Shown: positions 5,586 to 7,422 of the stretch, piece by piece | Numbering within the stretch: the stretch's first letter is position 1 | How the letters are laid out: the number at the start of each line of letters is the position of its first letter | Assembly (NCBI GenBank): GCA_937974415.1 | Contig: CALJXB010000316.1 | Location: forward strand, 1 to 7,422 | DNA from: an uncultured Kiloniellales bacterium | Lineage (GTDB): Bacteria; Pseudomonadota; Alphaproteobacteria; Kiloniellales; JAKSDN01 | DNA length: 7,422 nucleotides | Direction: 5' to 3' | The notes under the pieces: model-generated | What the model saw: the letters and a program-made list of their open reading frames with translations, nothing else | Told to the model about the DNA's origin: nothing | Databases searched by the model: none | Translations under genes and position numbers: made by a program

Positions 5586-5628
5586 TTGCAATAACAGGTG
5601 TATATGCACTTTTAATCCATGAAAGGAC
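5586..5628 (+). promoter_or_regulatory. Promoter, operator and RBS of the membrane-protein gene
   Basis: GTGTATATGCAC (5598-5609) is a near-perfect 12-bp palindrome. Its last 11 bases are the exact reverse complement of GTGCATATACA found at 5092-5102 before the MarR gene. It lies between a -35 candidate TTGCAA (5586-5591) and a -10 candidate TTTAAT (5611-5616, five of six to consensus) with a long 19-base spacer. Shine-Dalgarno AAAGGAC (5622-5628) precedes the ATG at 5636. Occupancy by the MarR protein would block RNA polymerase (inferred). Confidence 0.6.
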
Positions 5629-5635
5629 GAAACCC

Positions 5636-6304
5636 ATGTGGACCCCCGAAGAAAGCTTCCAGATCCGCCTCACGGCCAGGGCCAAGACCCTCCTGGCCAT
5701 CGGTCTCGCCGCCGCCTTTGCCGTCGCCGCTGCGATCGGCACGACCGGCGCCTTGACGGCCGAACCCGGGCCGGTCTTCCGCCCGGTGTTGCTGGCGATC
5801 TTCATACCGGTGACGGCCCTGGTTCTGGCCTACGCCGCGCTGCCTCGCTTCCGCCACTGGGTGCTCGGCCTCGACCTGCGCATGCTGACCCTGTTCCAGG
5901 CCTGGCGGGTGATTGGCTTCGGCTTCCTGCCGCTCTACGCCTACGGCGTGCTGCCGGGGCTCTTCGCCTGGCCGGCCGGCCTGGGCGACCTCGCCGTTGG
6001 CTTGGCCGCCCCCTTCGTGGCCGCGCGCCTCGCCCGCGACCCGGGCTATGCGGCCAGCCGCGGCTATCTCTGGTTCCATCTGGCCGGGCTCATCGACTTC
6101 GTCGCCGCCGCCGGAACCGCCATGCTGGCCTCCGGCGCCTTCCCGGCGATTCACGCCGGGTTGCCCAACAGCGCGCCCATGGAGGTCTGGCCGCTCTTCC
6201 TCTTCCCCGGCTTCGGCGTCCCGCTCTTCATCGCCCTCCACTTCGCCGCCCTGGCCCAAATCGTCCGGGCACGGCGGGGGCAAGTGGCTCTGCAGGCGGC
6301 GTGA
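5636..6304 (+). CDS. Six-helix membrane protein of unknown function
   Basis: A 222-residue integral membrane protein that I cannot place in a named family with confidence. Hydrophobic segments are at about 19-41, 48-70, 84-106, 108-130, 144-166 and 184-210, giving six likely transmembrane helices with short loops; there is no signal peptide, zinc site or nucleotide motif. The most motif-like part is FQAWRVIGFGFLPLYAYG (87-104), then LPGLFAWPAGLGDLAVGLAA (106-125). Its Arg91 and Asp118 inside or beside the membrane could be functional, and I believe similar blocks occur in other alphaproteobacterial hypothetical proteins (memory, not checked). ATG 5636 is supported by AAAGGAC; an in-frame ATG far upstream at 5471 would overlap the MarR gene and is rejected. 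It follows the MarR gene and shares its operator-like element, so it may be a stress- or compound-inducible target. A terminator follows. Confidence 0.8.
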   Translation: MWTPEESFQIRLTARAKTLLAIGLAAAFAVAAAIGTTGALTAEPGPVFRPVLLAIFIPVTALVLAYAALPRFRHWVLGLDLRMLTLFQAWRVIGFGFLPLYAYGVLPGLFAWPAGLGDLAVGLAAPFVAARLARDPGYAASRGYLWFHLAGLIDFVAAAGTAMLASGAFPAIHAGLPNSAPMEVWPLFLFPGFGVPLFIALHFAALAQIVRARRGQVALQAA

Positions 6305-6331
6305 AGAAGGCCCAGCCTGCCCAGCGAACCG

Positions 6332-6359
6332 AGGGGGCGGCAGCAACGCCGCCCCCTTT
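6332..6359 (+). terminator. Rho-independent terminator after the membrane-protein gene
   Basis: GGGGGCGGC (6333-6341), loop AGCAAC (6342-6347) and GCCGCCCCC (6348-6356) form a perfect 9-bp GC stem, ten with the flanking A6332-T6357 pair, followed by TTTCC. The T tail is short but the stem is very stable. It lies between convergent genes. On the minus strand no T-run follows, so termination of the PLP-enzyme gene there would be weaker. Confidence 0.75.
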
Positions 6360-6380
6360 CCTATTTGCGGGCCACCGAGG

Positions 6381-7422
6381 TCAGCCCCCCGCCAAGGCCT
6401 GCTCCAGGTCGGCGACGAGGTCAGCGGAGTCCTCGATGCCGATGGAGAGCCGCAGCAGGTTCGCCGGCACCTGGGAGTGCGGGCCCTCGATGGTGGCGCG
6501 GTGCTCGATCAGGCTCTCGACGCCGCCGAGCGACGTGGCGGGGACGAAGAGCCGGGTGCGGGTCGCCACGGCGCGGGCCGCCGCCGCATCGCCCGCGACC
6601 AGCAGGGACAGCATGCCGCCGAAGCCGCCGGTCATCTGCCGCGCCGCGACGGCGTGGCCGGGGTGGCTTTCGAGGCCGGGATAGAGCACCGCGGCCAGCC
6701 TGGGGTGCCCCTCGAAGTGCCGGGCGATCTGAAGCGCGCTGACCGAGGCCCGCTCGACCCTGAGATAGAGCGTGCGCAGTCCGCGCAGCAGCAGCCAGGC
6801 TTCGAACGCGCCGAGCACACCGCCCATCAGCCGGCGCAGCGCCTTAATCTCTTCCCAGCGCCCATCTTCCTCCCGGGTCACCAGGAGGCCGGCCGTCAGG
6901 TCGCTAGGGCCGTTCAGGTACTTGGTGGCCGAGTGGAACACCAGGTCGGCGCCGAGGGCGAGCGGCCGGGTCAGCACCGGCGTAGACGCCGTTGCATCGA
7001 CCGCCAGGATGGCGCCGGCCCCGTGGGCCGCCTCGGCCGCGGCGGCGATGTCGATCACGTCCCAGGTCGGGTTGACTGGCGTCTCGATCCACACGATGGC
7101 TGTCTCGCCCGGCCGGACGGCCGCCGCCAGCGCCGTGGGGTCGGCCGCATCGAACAGGGTGAGCCCGATGTCGCGCTTTTCGGCGAGGCGCCGGAGCCAG
7201 TCCTGGGCACCGTGATACATGATCCGGGGGGCGACCACGTGCTGGCCGCTTTCCAGAGTTTCGAAGACGGCGACGATGGCCGCCATGCCCGAGGCGAAGG
7301 CCCGCGCCTCCACCCCCTCGTCCAACTCCGTCGCGACGGCCTCCAGCCGCGCGCTGCTCGGGCCGCCGGAGCGGCTGTAGCTCACCTCGCCGATCAGCTC
7401 GTAGGCATCGTCGCGGGCGAAG
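6381..7422 (-). CDS. Cystathionine gamma-synthase/lyase-type PLP enzyme (Cys/Met metabolism family), 5' end outside window
   Basis: At least 346 residues are visible; the frame stays open to the right edge with F-A-R-D-D-A-Y-E-L-I-G-E before the YSRSG motif, so the true start is outside and the GTG at 7385 is not it. Family knowledge: fold-type I PLP enzymes, tetrameric and cytosolic, that make or cleave cystathionine or related sulfur amino acids. Seen (codon positions): YSRSG just after 7385 (phosphate-binding Tyr/Arg), the SGMAAI loop, WIETPVNPT (99-107 from 7385), AVDAT with the pyridine-binding Asp130, and HSATKYLNGPSD with Lys155 (6921-6923) as Schiff-base lysine. SLGGVESLIEHRATIEG closes the active site. 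Oddities: N-P-T reads G-P-S, D-N-T reads D-A-T and G-H-S-D reads G-P-S-D. Gamma-synthase, gamma-lyase and beta-lyase cannot be told apart here. Confidence 0.88.
   Translation of the reverse strand, partial: FARDDAYELIGEVSYSRSGGPSSARLEAVATELDEGVEARAFASGMAAIVAVFETLESGQHVVAPRIMYHGAQDWLRRLAEKRDIGLTLFDAADPTALAAAVRPGETAIVWIETPVNPTWDVIDIAAAAEAAHGAGAILAVDATASTPVLTRPLALGADLVFHSATKYLNGPSDLTAGLLVTREEDGRWEEIKALRRLMGGVLGAFEAWLLLRGLRTLYLRVERASVSALQIARHFEGHPRLAAVLYPGLESHPGHAVAARQMTGGFGGMLSLLVAGDAAAARAVATRTRLFVPATSLGGVESLIEHRATIEGPHSQVPANLLRLSIGIEDSADLVADLEQALAGG

Noticed and set aside
5471..5635. Upstream ATG that would extend the membrane protein by 55 residues
   Set aside because: The extension overlaps the end of the MarR gene in another frame and runs through the promoter/operator; the ATG at 5636 has a proper Shine-Dalgarno and gives a sensible short cytoplasmic start.

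Overview
The window is GC-rich DNA (roughly two-thirds G+C, judged by eye), densely coded, with short intergenic gaps. Protein styles and gene families (betaine-type binding protein, CaiB/BaiF CoA-transferase, ABATE/CGNR regulator, PEP mutase-like enzyme) suggest a free-living alphaproteobacterium, perhaps of Rhodospirillales type. That placement is an inference. I see no rRNA, tRNA, CRISPR array, insertion sequence or phage gene.

Layout. (1) Positions 1-227: the first codons of a leftward gene resembling isocitrate lyase/PEP mutase family proteins, then a divergent control region with repeats, leading into a rightward gene for a secreted glycine betaine/choline-type ABC substrate-binding protein that ends at a strong hairpin terminator. 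(2) Positions 1242-2370: a leftward pair, a CGNR zinc-finger regulator followed by a RidA-family protein. It is divergent from (3), an MFS transporter at 2482-3699. The gap between the pair and the transporter carries two palindrome copies that overlap a likely promoter. (4) A CaiB/BaiF family III CoA-transferase at 3767-5011. (5) A MarR regulator at 5112-5570 and a six-helix membrane protein of unknown function at 5636-6304. Each is preceded by the same 11-base element, in opposite orientation. (6) After a terminator, a leftward cystathionine gamma-synthase/lyase-type PLP enzyme that runs off the right edge.

Working together. Two small regulatory units stand out. In the first, the CGNR protein probably controls the divergent MFS transporter and its own operon with RidA, which would fit export or tolerance of a small molecule. 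In the second, the MarR protein probably represses itself and the neighbouring membrane protein through a shared GTGCATATACA-type operator, and its own mRNA looks leaderless. The betaine-binding protein has no permease or ATPase gene beside it here. None of these genes forms a recognisable named defence or biosynthetic system. The most original material is the pair of operator architectures and the uncharacterised membrane protein.
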